Origin: Clostridiaceae bacterium
Lineage (GTDB): Bacteria > Bacillota > Clostridia > Lachnospirales > Lachnospiraceae
NCBI GenBank assembly: GCA_910574345.1
Contig: CAJSZV010000015.1
Span: 50,055-114,054 of the forward strand
Reading direction: 5' to 3'
DNA: 64,000 nucleotides
A program made the position numbers and the translations under genes. The notes below the pieces were generated by a model, which ran no database searches, had not been told where the DNA came from, and saw only the letters and a program-made list of their open reading frames with translations. How positions within the stretch are numbered: position 1 is the stretch's first letter; the number at the start of each line of letters is the position of its first letter. Shown here piece after piece: positions 55,135 to 62,143 of this stretch.

Positions 55135-55839
55135 ATGCATCAGCAGACTTATAGGAAAGGGATGAGGGACGGCATTCCTGTGGGGCTGGGATATTTTGTA
55201 GTATCCTTTACCATTGGAATTGCCGCCAGAAAGGCTGATCTGACTCCTCTTCAGGCTACGATCATGTCCTTTACAAATAATACATCGGCAGGGCAGTTCG
55301 CGTCCTTTGCTTTGATTGCATCGGGAGCGCCTTATCTTGAGATGGTCATATCCCAGGCAGTCATTAACATCAGGTATTGTCTTATGTCCTGCGCTCTGTC
55401 TCAAAAGCTGGATGGAACCGCAGCTTTTTATCACCGGTTTTTTCTGGCATTCGGCGTTACGGATGAGATCTTTGGACTGTCTGTTTCTCAGAAGGGAAAA
55501 CTGGATCCGTGGTATAGCTATGGGGTGATGAGTGTGGCGGTGCCGGGATGGTCTTTGGGAACGTTAACCGGAGTGCTGTCCACAGGGATGCTGCCCCAGA
55601 CATTTTTAAATGCCATGAACATGGCTTTGTACGGCATGTTTATCGCTATCTTTATGCCGGCGGCCAGGGATGACAGAAAACTTCTGCCGGTTATTTTTAT
55701 TTCTATGGCCTTAAGCACATTGATTCAGACAATGCCGCTGTTCGATTTTATTTCATCGGGAATGAAGATTATTATCCTGACTTTGGTAATTTCCATGGGG
55801 GCGGCCTTGCTGATGCCAGTGCCGGAGGAGGATGTATGA
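55135..55839 (+). CDS. azlC: AzlC-family branched-chain amino acid exporter, large subunit
   Basis: AzlC and AzlD together export branched-chain amino acids and analogues. The 234 residues show the AzlC start (GMRDGIPVGLGYFVVSFTIGIAAR) and NTSAGQFASFALIASG, with about six membrane segments. The gene overlaps azlD by four bases, and lies 18 bases after the FAH gene. Substrate follows the Bacillus prototype; other small hydrophobic compounds are possible. Confidence 0.92.
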   Translation: MHQQTYRKGMRDGIPVGLGYFVVSFTIGIAARKADLTPLQATIMSFTNNTSAGQFASFALIASGAPYLEMVISQAVINIRYCLMSCALSQKLDGTAAFYHRFFLAFGVTDEIFGLSVSQKGKLDPWYSYGVMSVAVPGWSLGTLTGVLSTGMLPQTFLNAMNMALYGMFIAIFMPAARDDRKLLPVIFISMALSTLIQTMPLFDFISSGMKIIILTLVISMGAALLMPVPEEDV

Positions 55840-56135
55840 GAAACTATATGTATATTCTGGTAATGGCGGTGACTACTTATCTTATAAGAGTGATTCCGTT
55901 GGCCTTTTTGCGCAAGGAGATTAAAAACAGAACATTCCGCTCTTTCCTGGTTTATGTTCCCTATGTGACCCTTTCGGTGATGACATTCCCCGCAATTCTG
56001 GAATCCACGGATAAGCCGTGGATTTCCCTTGTAGGGTTTGGAGCGGCTATGATTATGGCATATTGTCGGATCAGTCTCTTTATGGTATCCATGGGGTGCT
56101 GTCTGCTGGTATTTTTGCTGCAGATCATAGGATAA
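55836..56135 (+). CDS. azlD: AzlD-family exporter small subunit
   Basis: A 99-residue, four-helix membrane protein with the AzlD pattern TYLIRVIPLAFLRKEIKNRTFRSFL. ATGA overlap with azlC shows translational coupling. It completes the exporter pair. Confidence 0.92.
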   Translation: MRNYMYILVMAVTTYLIRVIPLAFLRKEIKNRTFRSFLVYVPYVTLSVMTFPAILESTDKPWISLVGFGAAMIMAYCRISLFMVSMGCCLLVFLLQIIG

Positions 56136-56139
56136 GGGC

Positions 56140-56168
56140 TTGTCAGGAAGGCATGCATTTGATAGAAT
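56140..56168 (+). promoter_or_regulatory. Promoter for the cyclophilin gene
   Basis: TTGTCA (56140-56145), 17 bases, TAGAAT (56163-56168). A TTACCCT/AGGGTAA hairpin (56218-56240) lies just before the ribosome binding site and could modulate translation. Confidence 0.65.
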
Positions 56169-56252
56169 AAAGAGATGTTCAGGTTATCTGAGCCACTGAG
56201 ATATGAAAAAGGAATGGTTACCCTTATTCACGGAGGGTAAGGAAAGGAACTT

Positions 56253-56777
56253 ATGAGTATGAGCAATCCAGTTGTTACAATTACTATGGAGAACGGAGAT
56301 GTGATGAAGGCAGAACTGTATCCGGAGACTGCGCCGAATACAGTCAATAATTTTATCAGTCTGATCAAAAAAGGATTTTATGATGGGCTGATCTTTCACA
56401 GAGTTATAAGCGGTTTTATGATCCAGGGAGGATGTCCTGAGGGAATGGGAACAGGCGGACCAGGGTATAAGATTAAGGGAGAATTTTCTCAAAATGGATT
56501 TGTCAATAATTTGTCCCATGATCCCGGCGTACTTTCCATGGCGCGGGCCATGTCGCCGGATTCGGCAGGCTCCCAGTTTTTTATCATGCATAAGAAAGCA
56601 ACCCATCTGGACGGCGCTTATGCCGCTTTTGGCCGGGTTATCGAAGGCATGGATATTGTGGATAAGATCGCTGATGTGAGAACGGATTACAGTGACCGCC
56701 CCATGAAGGAACAAAAGATTCAAACTATGACTGTAGATACTTTTGATGTGGATTATCCGGAGCCGGAGACCTGCTAA
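56253..56777 (+). CDS. Cyclophilin-type peptidyl-prolyl isomerase
   Basis: Cytoplasmic proline isomerase that assists protein folding, 174 residues. Catalytic-site stretches FHRVISGFMIQGGCP and SAGSQFFIMHK are intact, as is the F-x-x-L-x-x-x-H pattern (THLDGAYAAFGRV). No signal peptide. A downstream ATG at 56259 is an alternative start. The GNAT gene follows 8 bases later. Confidence 0.96.
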   Translation: MSMSNPVVTITMENGDVMKAELYPETAPNTVNNFISLIKKGFYDGLIFHRVISGFMIQGGCPEGMGTGGPGYKIKGEFSQNGFVNNLSHDPGVLSMARAMSPDSAGSQFFIMHKKATHLDGAYAAFGRVIEGMDIVDKIADVRTDYSDRPMKEQKIQTMTVDTFDVDYPEPETC

Positions 56778-56784
56778 AGAATAT

Positions 56785-57492
56785 ATGAAGGCGGAATATA
56801 GAGTTATCATAGAAGGACAGAGCCATAGCGTAGTGGTATCTGATGAGACAGAGGCTCTCCTGGCTGCAGAGGCAGCCGGGAAAGCCTCTGTTGGGCTGTG
56901 GCACAGGAATCAGGAACAGGATCTGTCCATGACCGGATATGTAGTCGAGTCGGAGCGTGCCTTGACTCAGGAATATCTGGAAAGGGTAGTAAGAAGAAAG
57001 CTGGGTCTTCCCTGGAGGATTGCAGAGACAGAGCGGCTTTTTATCCGGGAATTCCAGATGGGAGATGAGAAACGGATCCCACAGGAACCCGAAGACAGGG
57101 AGGGGGACAGGGTGTTCTATACTCCCCAACTGTTAAAGGAATATATCAGATGCCAGTATGGTTTTTTTGAGTACGGCATATGGGCTCTGGTAGAAAGACA
57201 AAGCAAAGCCATAATCGGAAAGGCAGGAGTAAGCCAGTCCTTAGAAGCAGCAGACGGACTGGAGTTGGGGTATCATATATTCAGGCCATACCGCAGGAAA
57301 GGGTATGGGAGGGAAGCGTGCGCAGCGGTTTTAAGATGGTGCCGGGATGAAACGGAAGGCCCTGTTTACACTAAAATAGACGCTTCCAACGAAGCGTCCA
57401 TAAGGCTGGCCGAAAGCCTGGGCTTCCGGCTTATAAACCGAAGATATAGCGAATCAGGGCCAATATATGATCTGTATGAGTGGAGTTGCTGA
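56785..57492 (+). CDS. GNAT-family N-acetyltransferase with N-terminal extension
   Basis: The 235-residue product has about 85 N-terminal residues not matching the GNAT core (from KAEYRVIIEGQSHSVVVSD), then an acetyltransferase domain. The acetyl-CoA motif is RPYRRKGYGREACAAVL near 173-189, followed by NEASIRLAESLGF. The start is uncertain: ATG 56785 has only a weak site, and ATG 56746 inside the cyclophilin gene is possible. Substrate unknown. Its last 62 bases overlap the 3' end of the opposite-strand gene. Confidence 0.85.
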   Translation: MKAEYRVIIEGQSHSVVVSDETEALLAAEAAGKASVGLWHRNQEQDLSMTGYVVESERALTQEYLERVVRRKLGLPWRIAETERLFIREFQMGDEKRIPQEPEDREGDRVFYTPQLLKEYIRCQYGFFEYGIWALVERQSKAIIGKAGVSQSLEAADGLELGYHIFRPYRRKGYGREACAAVLRWCRDETEGPVYTKIDASNEASIRLAESLGFRLINRRYSESGPIYDLYEWSC

Positions 57493-58111
57493 CTATGCAC
57501 AAGCCGGAAGCATCAAAAGACAGATGCATGCGGTCGGCAAAATCCGTTCCGGAGATATCTATGGAGGCGGCAACGGACTGTCCGGTGCTGTCATCAGCGT
57601 AAATCAGACGGTCCTCCACGGCAGAGAGCATATCAGGAGGCAAAACCTGCCTTAAATCCGCGAGTCCATCCAAAGAGGAATAATGATCAAGGGTCTCCCT
57701 GTCCGTGATGAAGATATCCAAATCCCTGGAGGCCACAAGGGCAGAGATCTTGGCCATGGAGGCGTAGCTGAATTCCGTGGCATTATTCCCATAGGAGATA
57801 AAGGCAGACTCCACATAGATAGGTTCTTTTTTACCCAGATTCAAAGACTTGTGAAAGTCTTCTTCCAGAACTGTGGTGTCCAGTTCCTGATCGGAACGGT
57901 TATTGATAACCATACAATAAAGGGCGGGATGAATGGTGGTATTGTAGATGGAAGTAGCTACCACCCAGATCAGCATAACGGCGATAATAAGGCCGCCTAT
58001 GTGGAATTTATAATATTCCCAGATGTACCAGAGCTTATCCTGGAAGGACATCTCTTTCATCTTCTGGCGCTCTACACGGGCTTCTTCTTTCAGGTGTTCT
58101 TTCAATGACAT
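57431..58111 (-). CDS. Membrane protein of unknown function, paralogue of the one at 45344
   Basis: The 226 residues repeat the layout of the 45344-46027 protein: cytoplasmic N-terminus with SFQDKLWYIWEYYK, one hydrophobic helix (about 38-56), and an extracytoplasmic domain with VASRDLDIFITDRETLDHY and LPPDMLSAVEDRLIYAD. It is divergent from a DUF624 gene, like its paralogue. GAGGAA lies upstream of the start. Its 3' end overlaps the GNAT gene on the + strand by 62 bases, both frames looking genuine. Function unknown; the conserved pairing suggests it works with DUF624. Confidence 0.82.
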   Translation of the reverse strand: MSLKEHLKEEARVERQKMKEMSFQDKLWYIWEYYKFHIGGLIIAVMLIWVVATSIYNTTIHPALYCMVINNRSDQELDTTVLEEDFHKSLNLGKKEPIYVESAFISYGNNATEFSYASMAKISALVASRDLDIFITDRETLDHYSSLDGLADLRQVLPPDMLSAVEDRLIYADDSTGQSVAASIDISGTDFADRMHLSFDASGLCIVSNSTHTDHILALIRYIFGL

Positions 58112-58180
58112 GTGGATTCCTCATATTCTCATAATATTTTTTGCTGCCCGCATATCCTCCGTGAACCAATGTCCCCTTGT

Positions 58181-58206
58181 CCACAAAGGATATCTGTGGG
58201 TTTTTT
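58181..58206 (+). terminator. Plus-strand terminator beyond the opposing membrane-protein gene
   Basis: CCACA (58181-58185) pairs with TGTGG (58195-58199), then G and six T. The nearest upstream + strand gene is GNAT, ending at 57492, so its transcript may run antisense through the whole 57431-58111 gene before stopping here. Confidence 0.65.
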
Positions 58207-58265
58207 AGAGTATACCATATATACGAAAAAATTTCATAAACTTTCTATGAATTTCTTACAAAAAA

Positions 58266-58294
58266 TTGATTTTTTCTTTTGATTTCGATATAAT
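58266..58294 (+). promoter_or_regulatory. Promoter for the second DUF624 gene
   Basis: TTGATT (58266-58271), 17 bases, perfect TATAAT (58289-58294). Confidence 0.8.
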
Positions 58295-58308
58295 AAAAAG
58301 ATAATGTA

Positions 58309-58344
58309 GATGCCAGGGTCAAAAGATCTTTTGAACCCGACATC
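58309..58344. promoter_or_regulatory. Long palindrome just after the DUF624 promoter
   Basis: A 36-base inverted repeat: outer GATGCC/GACATC (one G-T pair as RNA), then GGGT/ACCC, around a perfect 14-base palindrome CAAAAGATCTTTTG. It begins 15 bases after the -10 box, an operator position; as RNA it would be a strong 5' hairpin. Confidence 0.55.
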
Positions 58345-58374
58345 ACAACGCATAAAGGAAAAGAGGAAATGCCC

Positions 58375-59073
58375 ATGTTATCAGGTTTATTTAACTATGA
58401 CAACCCGGTATGGCGGTTTATTGGGAAATTTTGGGATGTGCTGATCGTGAATCTTTTATGGTTCTTTTTAAGCATTCCCATTTTTACCATAGGTGCTTCC
58501 ACCACTGCCATGTACTATGTGACTTTAAAATTGGCCAGGGATGACGACGGATATACCATTCGTTCTTTTTTTAAGTCATTTAAGGAGAACTTTAAGCAGG
58601 CTACCATCATCTGGATGATCTTCCTGATAACGGGAGTTGTGTTGGGGTTTGATCTGTTTTATTTTATAAAGGTAGTATCCCAATCCACATTTCGTACGAT
58701 AATGCTTTCTGTGTTTGCGGCCTTTGCCTTTATCTGGACTGCTATGTTCACCTATGTGTTTCCTCTTCAGGCCAGGTTTTACAATCCAGTGAAGCGAACC
58801 ATCTTCAACGCCTTTTTTATGGCGATTCGTCATGTGTTTCATACCATCGGGATGCTGGCAGCGGATGTGGTTCTGGTGTTTTTAGCCTTGAGCTATATTC
58901 CTCAGCTGTGTATTTTTGGAGTGGCATTGATTGCATTTTTTAATTCCTATATGCTGAACAGTGTGTTTAAAAAGTATATGCCAAAAGAAGAGAAACCGGA
59001 AGATATGGAGCTGCGTCCTCTGTTTGCGGATGATGAGGCGGAGGGGAATGCAGCACAGAAGATGACGGAATAA
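58375..59073 (+). CDS. DUF624 (YesL-like) membrane protein, second copy
   Basis: The 232 residues match the protein at 46106 closely over the first half (LLWFFLSIPIFTIGASTTAMY against ILWFIFSIPVITMGAATTSLY), with about five membrane segments and an acidic tail. Start at 58375 fits AGAGGAA 6 bases upstream; ATG 58369 is possible. There is no ABC importer next to this copy, unlike the first. Function not established; probably linked to the divergent membrane protein. Confidence 0.88.
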   Translation: MLSGLFNYDNPVWRFIGKFWDVLIVNLLWFFLSIPIFTIGASTTAMYYVTLKLARDDDGYTIRSFFKSFKENFKQATIIWMIFLITGVVLGFDLFYFIKVVSQSTFRTIMLSVFAAFAFIWTAMFTYVFPLQARFYNPVKRTIFNAFFMAIRHVFHTIGMLAADVVLVFLALSYIPQLCIFGVALIAFFNSYMLNSVFKKYMPKEEKPEDMELRPLFADDEAEGNAAQKMTE

Positions 59074-59099
59074 AAAAGCCAGGCATCGCCTGGCTTTAT
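59072..59099. terminator. Bidirectional terminator between DUF624 and hemolysin III genes
   Basis: AAAGCCAGGC and GCCTGGCTTT form a perfect stem with a three-base loop, flanked by A and T runs. Confidence 0.9.
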
Positions 59100-59100
59100 C

Positions 59101-59754
59101 TTAAGCCACAAACTGATACATCATAATATAGTGGCAGAGACTGCCGCCCATGACAAAGAGATGAAAGATCTCGTGGGAGCCGAAGCTGTGGTGTCTGGAA
59201 TTGAACAGAGGGAGCTTTAAGGCATAGATAATGCCTCCGGCCGTGTAGATAATGCCTCCTGCCAGAAGCCATCCGAAGGCTGCCCGGGGGAGGGCGTGGA
59301 TGATCTTCCCGAAAGCCAGGACACAGACCCAGCCCATGGCAATATACAGGATGGAGGAAAACCACTTAGGACAGGTAATCCAGCATGCTTTAATAAGGAT
59401 GCCCAAAAGGGCGATGCTCCACACCAGAGCCAGAAGTCCCCAGCCTGTGCGATCCCCTAAGACTACCATGCACACGGGGGTGTAGGTGCCGGCAATGAGG
59501 ATGAAGATCATCATATGATCTACCTTGCGCAGGAGCTTATTCACCTTAGGGGAGATGTCCAGAGTGTGGTAAATGGTGCTGGCAGCGTAGAGAAGAATCA
59601 TGCTGGTGATAAAGACTGCCAGAGCCGTAGTGGTAAAGGAGCCCGAATCCCGGTAGGACTTTACAAGGAGCGGGGTGGCGGCCAATATGGCCAGAACCAT
59701 GGCAATAAAATGAGTGATGGCGCTGCCGGGGTCTTTGATTTTAAGTTTTGTCAT
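59101..59754 (-). CDS. Hemolysin III (PAQR/YqfA-like) membrane protein
   Basis: Seven-helix membrane protein of the adiponectin-receptor-like family, 217 residues. Conserved metal-type residues are visible: STIYHTL near 60 and the C-terminal SHEIFHLFVMGGSLCHY, with three His in the places expected for a zinc site, plus KVDHMMIFILIAGTYTP. Some relatives are thought to act in membrane-lipid homeostasis; the hemolysin name is historical. The start has ACGGAGG upstream. The divergent gap carries two tandem palindromic boxes. Confidence 0.9.
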   Translation of the reverse strand: MTKLKIKDPGSAITHFIAMVLAILAATPLLVKSYRDSGSFTTTALAVFITSMILLYAASTIYHTLDISPKVNKLLRKVDHMMIFILIAGTYTPVCMVVLGDRTGWGLLALVWSIALLGILIKACWITCPKWFSSILYIAMGWVCVLAFGKIIHALPRAAFGWLLAGGIIYTAGGIIYALKLPLFNSRHHSFGSHEIFHLFVMGGSLCHYIMMYQFVA

Positions 59755-59797
59755 AAAAATACCTCCGTATATACTTATAAAAAGATGCTATAAATTG

Positions 59798-59832
59798 AGT
59801 TTTTGAAACTTTATCATGTAGTTTTTAAAACT
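59798..59832. promoter_or_regulatory. Two tandem 13-bp palindromic boxes, candidate operator
   Basis: AGTTTTTGAAACT (59798-59810) and AGTTTTTAAAACT (59820-59832) differ at one base and start 22 bases apart, two helical turns. They lie between hemolysin III (minus) and the HD gene (plus), close to the hemolysin III promoter region. Confidence 0.55.
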
Positions 59833-59950
59833 ATGTTATCTGTTAATATATACTATACAGTACCTTGGAGAAAAATGCAAGGAGTTTTCTGATTTTAGGT
59901 TGAGCATTTTGGGTGGGCGGTTATATTAGAATATGAGTCTGGAGGAGGGA

Positions 59951-60655
59951 ATGTCTGTGGATAGGGAAGCTTATTCGCTCTTGGAGGATTATATGCTTAG
60001 GTGTATGGGGGACAGTGCCCATGACAAGGAGCATATTTATCGTGTGTTGTACAATGGGCTGGAGATCGGGGAATCGGAACAGGAGGTTGATTATGATGTT
60101 TTGATAGCTGCTTGTCTCCTCCATGATATCGGGAGGAAAGAACAGTTTGACAATCCTGCTTTGTGTCATGCTATGGTAGGGGGAGATAAGGCTTTTGAGT
60201 TTTTGGTGGGACACGGGTTTGATGCAGAGTATGCAGAGAAGGTGCGGCAGTGCATTCAGACTCACAGGTACAGAAAAGACCGTGAGCCCCATACTCTGGA
60301 GGGGAAGATTCTCTTTGATGCGGATAAATTAGATGCATCGGGGACTGTGGGGATAGCCAGAACCTTGATGTATAAGGGGATTGTCTCAGAACCGCTGTAC
60401 TCCATGACCCCGGATGGAAAAGTTTCAACAGGGGAGGGTGATAAAGAGCCTTCCTTCTTTCAGGAATATAAATACAAGCTGGAAGGGCTGTATTCTGATT
60501 TTTACACGAGAAGAGGAGCTCAGATAGCCAGGAAGAGGCAGAGGGCTGCAGCAGAGTTTTATGAGAGCTTGTACCAGGAAGTGAGTTCGTCATATGAACG
60601 GGGGAGAGGGCAGCTGGATAAGGTGCTGCAGCCTGCAGCCGGAGGGGAGCATTAG
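59951..60655 (+). CDS. HD-domain phosphohydrolase
   Basis: A 234-residue metal-dependent HD phosphohydrolase of the YpgQ-like group. Ligands: H in HDKEHIYRV, H-D in LLHDIGRKEQF, and the later D in FDADKLDASG. The start at 59951 follows GGAGGAGG closely; GTG 59957 has better spacing. The C-terminal 70 residues are helical and charged. Substrate unknown; relatives hydrolyse nucleotides. It is followed 11 bases later by the RluA-type gene, so the two are probably one operon. Confidence 0.88.
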   Translation: MSVDREAYSLLEDYMLRCMGDSAHDKEHIYRVLYNGLEIGESEQEVDYDVLIAACLLHDIGRKEQFDNPALCHAMVGGDKAFEFLVGHGFDAEYAEKVRQCIQTHRYRKDREPHTLEGKILFDADKLDASGTVGIARTLMYKGIVSEPLYSMTPDGKVSTGEGDKEPSFFQEYKYKLEGLYSDFYTRRGAQIARKRQRAAAEFYESLYQEVSSSYERGRGQLDKVLQPAAGGEH

Positions 60656-60666
60656 GGGGAGACGGA

Positions 60667-61374
60667 ATGCTGGATGTATTGTATGAGGATGAGGAGATTA
60701 TCGTGGTGAAAAAGCCGGTGGGGATGGAAGCCCAGTCAGCCTCCTCTTTTGAGCCGGATATGGTCAGTGAGATTAAGAAACATATCCACAATTTATGCCC
60801 GGAGAAAGGGGAGCCTTATGTGGGAGTTATCCACAGACTGGACAAGCCCGTGGGCGGAGTTATGGTGTATGCCAAGACAAAAAGGGCTGCCGCAGCCTTA
60901 AGCGACCAGATTCGCGCCGGAACCATGAGGAAAATGTATATGGCTGTCGTTTGCGGGAGAACTGTGGATAATGTGGAAAACTTTGTGGATTATTTGTTGA
61001 GAGACGGGAAGAAGAATGTGTCGAAAATTGTGGAAAAGGGGATAACCGGGGGGAAGCGTGCCGAATTAAGGTATCGGGTTGTGGATAAAAGGGAGGAGCC
61101 GGAGCCCTTGTCCCTGGTGGAGATTGAGTTATTCACAGGCCGTCACCATCAGATCCGGGTTCAGTTTGCCGGACATGGTTTGCCCCTGTGGGGCGATAGC
61201 CGATATAATCCGGCCTGTTCATCTGGAGAGACCAGGAGGCCGGGAGGGAAGAGGCGGTCCGTGGCCCTTGCCGCCTGCCGCTTGGCATTTGTTCACCCTG
61301 TAAGCAAAGAAACCATGGAATTTTCTGTAGAGCCTGAGGGACCTGGATTTGAAATTTTTCAAAAAAATGGATAA
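60667..61374 (+). CDS. RluA-family RNA pseudouridine synthase
   Basis: Converts uridine to pseudouridine in rRNA or tRNA. The 235 residues include the catalytic Asp D59 in HRLDKPVGG, and ELFTGRHHQIRVQFAGHG with the conserved Arg. No S4 RNA-binding domain is present, so it is the short form, like RluA/TruC. GGGGAGACGG precedes the start. Target site cannot be read from sequence. Confidence 0.93.
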   Translation: MLDVLYEDEEIIVVKKPVGMEAQSASSFEPDMVSEIKKHIHNLCPEKGEPYVGVIHRLDKPVGGVMVYAKTKRAAAALSDQIRAGTMRKMYMAVVCGRTVDNVENFVDYLLRDGKKNVSKIVEKGITGGKRAELRYRVVDKREEPEPLSLVEIELFTGRHHQIRVQFAGHGLPLWGDSRYNPACSSGETRRPGGKRRSVALAACRLAFVHPVSKETMEFSVEPEGPGFEIFQKNG

Positions 61375-61494
61375 GGCCATGATACATAAGAAGGCAATGT
61401 AAGGGCATACTGATATTGTACAAATGAAGTACAAATCAAAAACAGGCGAGTCCATGGTTCAGCCGTGTAAGAAACTGAAGATGGAATAGCGCAA

Positions 61495-61525
61495 AGGGGG
61501 AGCCGAAAGGCTCCCCTATTTGATT
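61495..61525 (+). terminator. Terminator after the RluA-type gene
   Basis: GGGGGAGCC-GAAA-GGCTCCCC, a GNRA-type loop on a strong stem, followed by a T-rich stretch. Confidence 0.85.
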
Positions 61526-61534
61526 TGGTATGGC

Positions 61535-61942
61535 TTATGAAGTAGTTTTCAGAGATTTCAGGTCTTCACAGATCCAATGAAGAAATTCCAGACAGTCCCC
61601 TCTTATGTGTTCCTTGGGATTCAGCTGCAGCGCCGCCGAGAATGCATGGCGGGCTTTCAGGAGCAGAGATTCGGTCTTCGCCGGGGTTGGAGCCTTCATA
61701 GCCGAATGGTAGAGAGCATATCCCATACGGTACTGCCAGGAAGCAGTGAAACAGACCCGGTTTTTTAATTCTTCCAGAACCAGAATGGCTTTCTTATATT
61801 CTCCCAGATTATTGTAGGCTACGGCCAGTTCTCCCATTAACTCATCTGTACACTCAGAACCAGGCAGCTTAAGAATCGCCTGGACCGTGCGCTCGTGCTC
61901 CCCTGCCTGAAACCAGCAGTCGATCTGTTCCCTTAAGGTCAT
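61535..61942 (-). CDS. Small TPR-like protein
   Basis: The start at 61942 (MTLREQIDCWFQAGEHE) is chosen because AAGGAG lies 8 bases upstream; the frame stays open to 62329 but that part runs through the promoter and start of the opposite gene. The 135 residues are helical with TPR-style repeats: ELMGELAVAYNNLGEYKKAILVLEEL and RMGYALYHSA, then LLLKARHAFSAALQLNP. Ends with a short helix. Probably a cytoplasmic protein-interaction module; partner unknown. Confidence 0.78.
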   Translation of the reverse strand: MTLREQIDCWFQAGEHERTVQAILKLPGSECTDELMGELAVAYNNLGEYKKAILVLEELKNRVCFTASWQYRMGYALYHSAMKAPTPAKTESLLLKARHAFSAALQLNPKEHIRGDCLEFLHWICEDLKSLKTTS

Positions 61943-62084
61943 AGCCTGTCTCCTTGCTAAACATGATTCCTGCGGGCAGCCGCCGCGAGGGTCACATACC
62001 CCGCTGCTAACAGCCGGGGTGTTGATTTTCCACATTGTATCACATTCAGCGGTGTCAGGCAAGAGGATATATGCTATAAGCGGT

Positions 62085-62113
62085 TTGACAAAAGCGTTTA
62101 TTAGGAGTATCTT
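62085..62113 (+). promoter_or_regulatory. Promoter for the molybdopterin oxidoreductase gene
   Basis: TTGACA (62085-62090), 17 bases, TATCTT (62108-62113), about 30 bases before the start codon. Confidence 0.65.
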
Positions 62114-62143
62114 CAAGGGAGGTACAATAAAAAGAGAGGAAGA

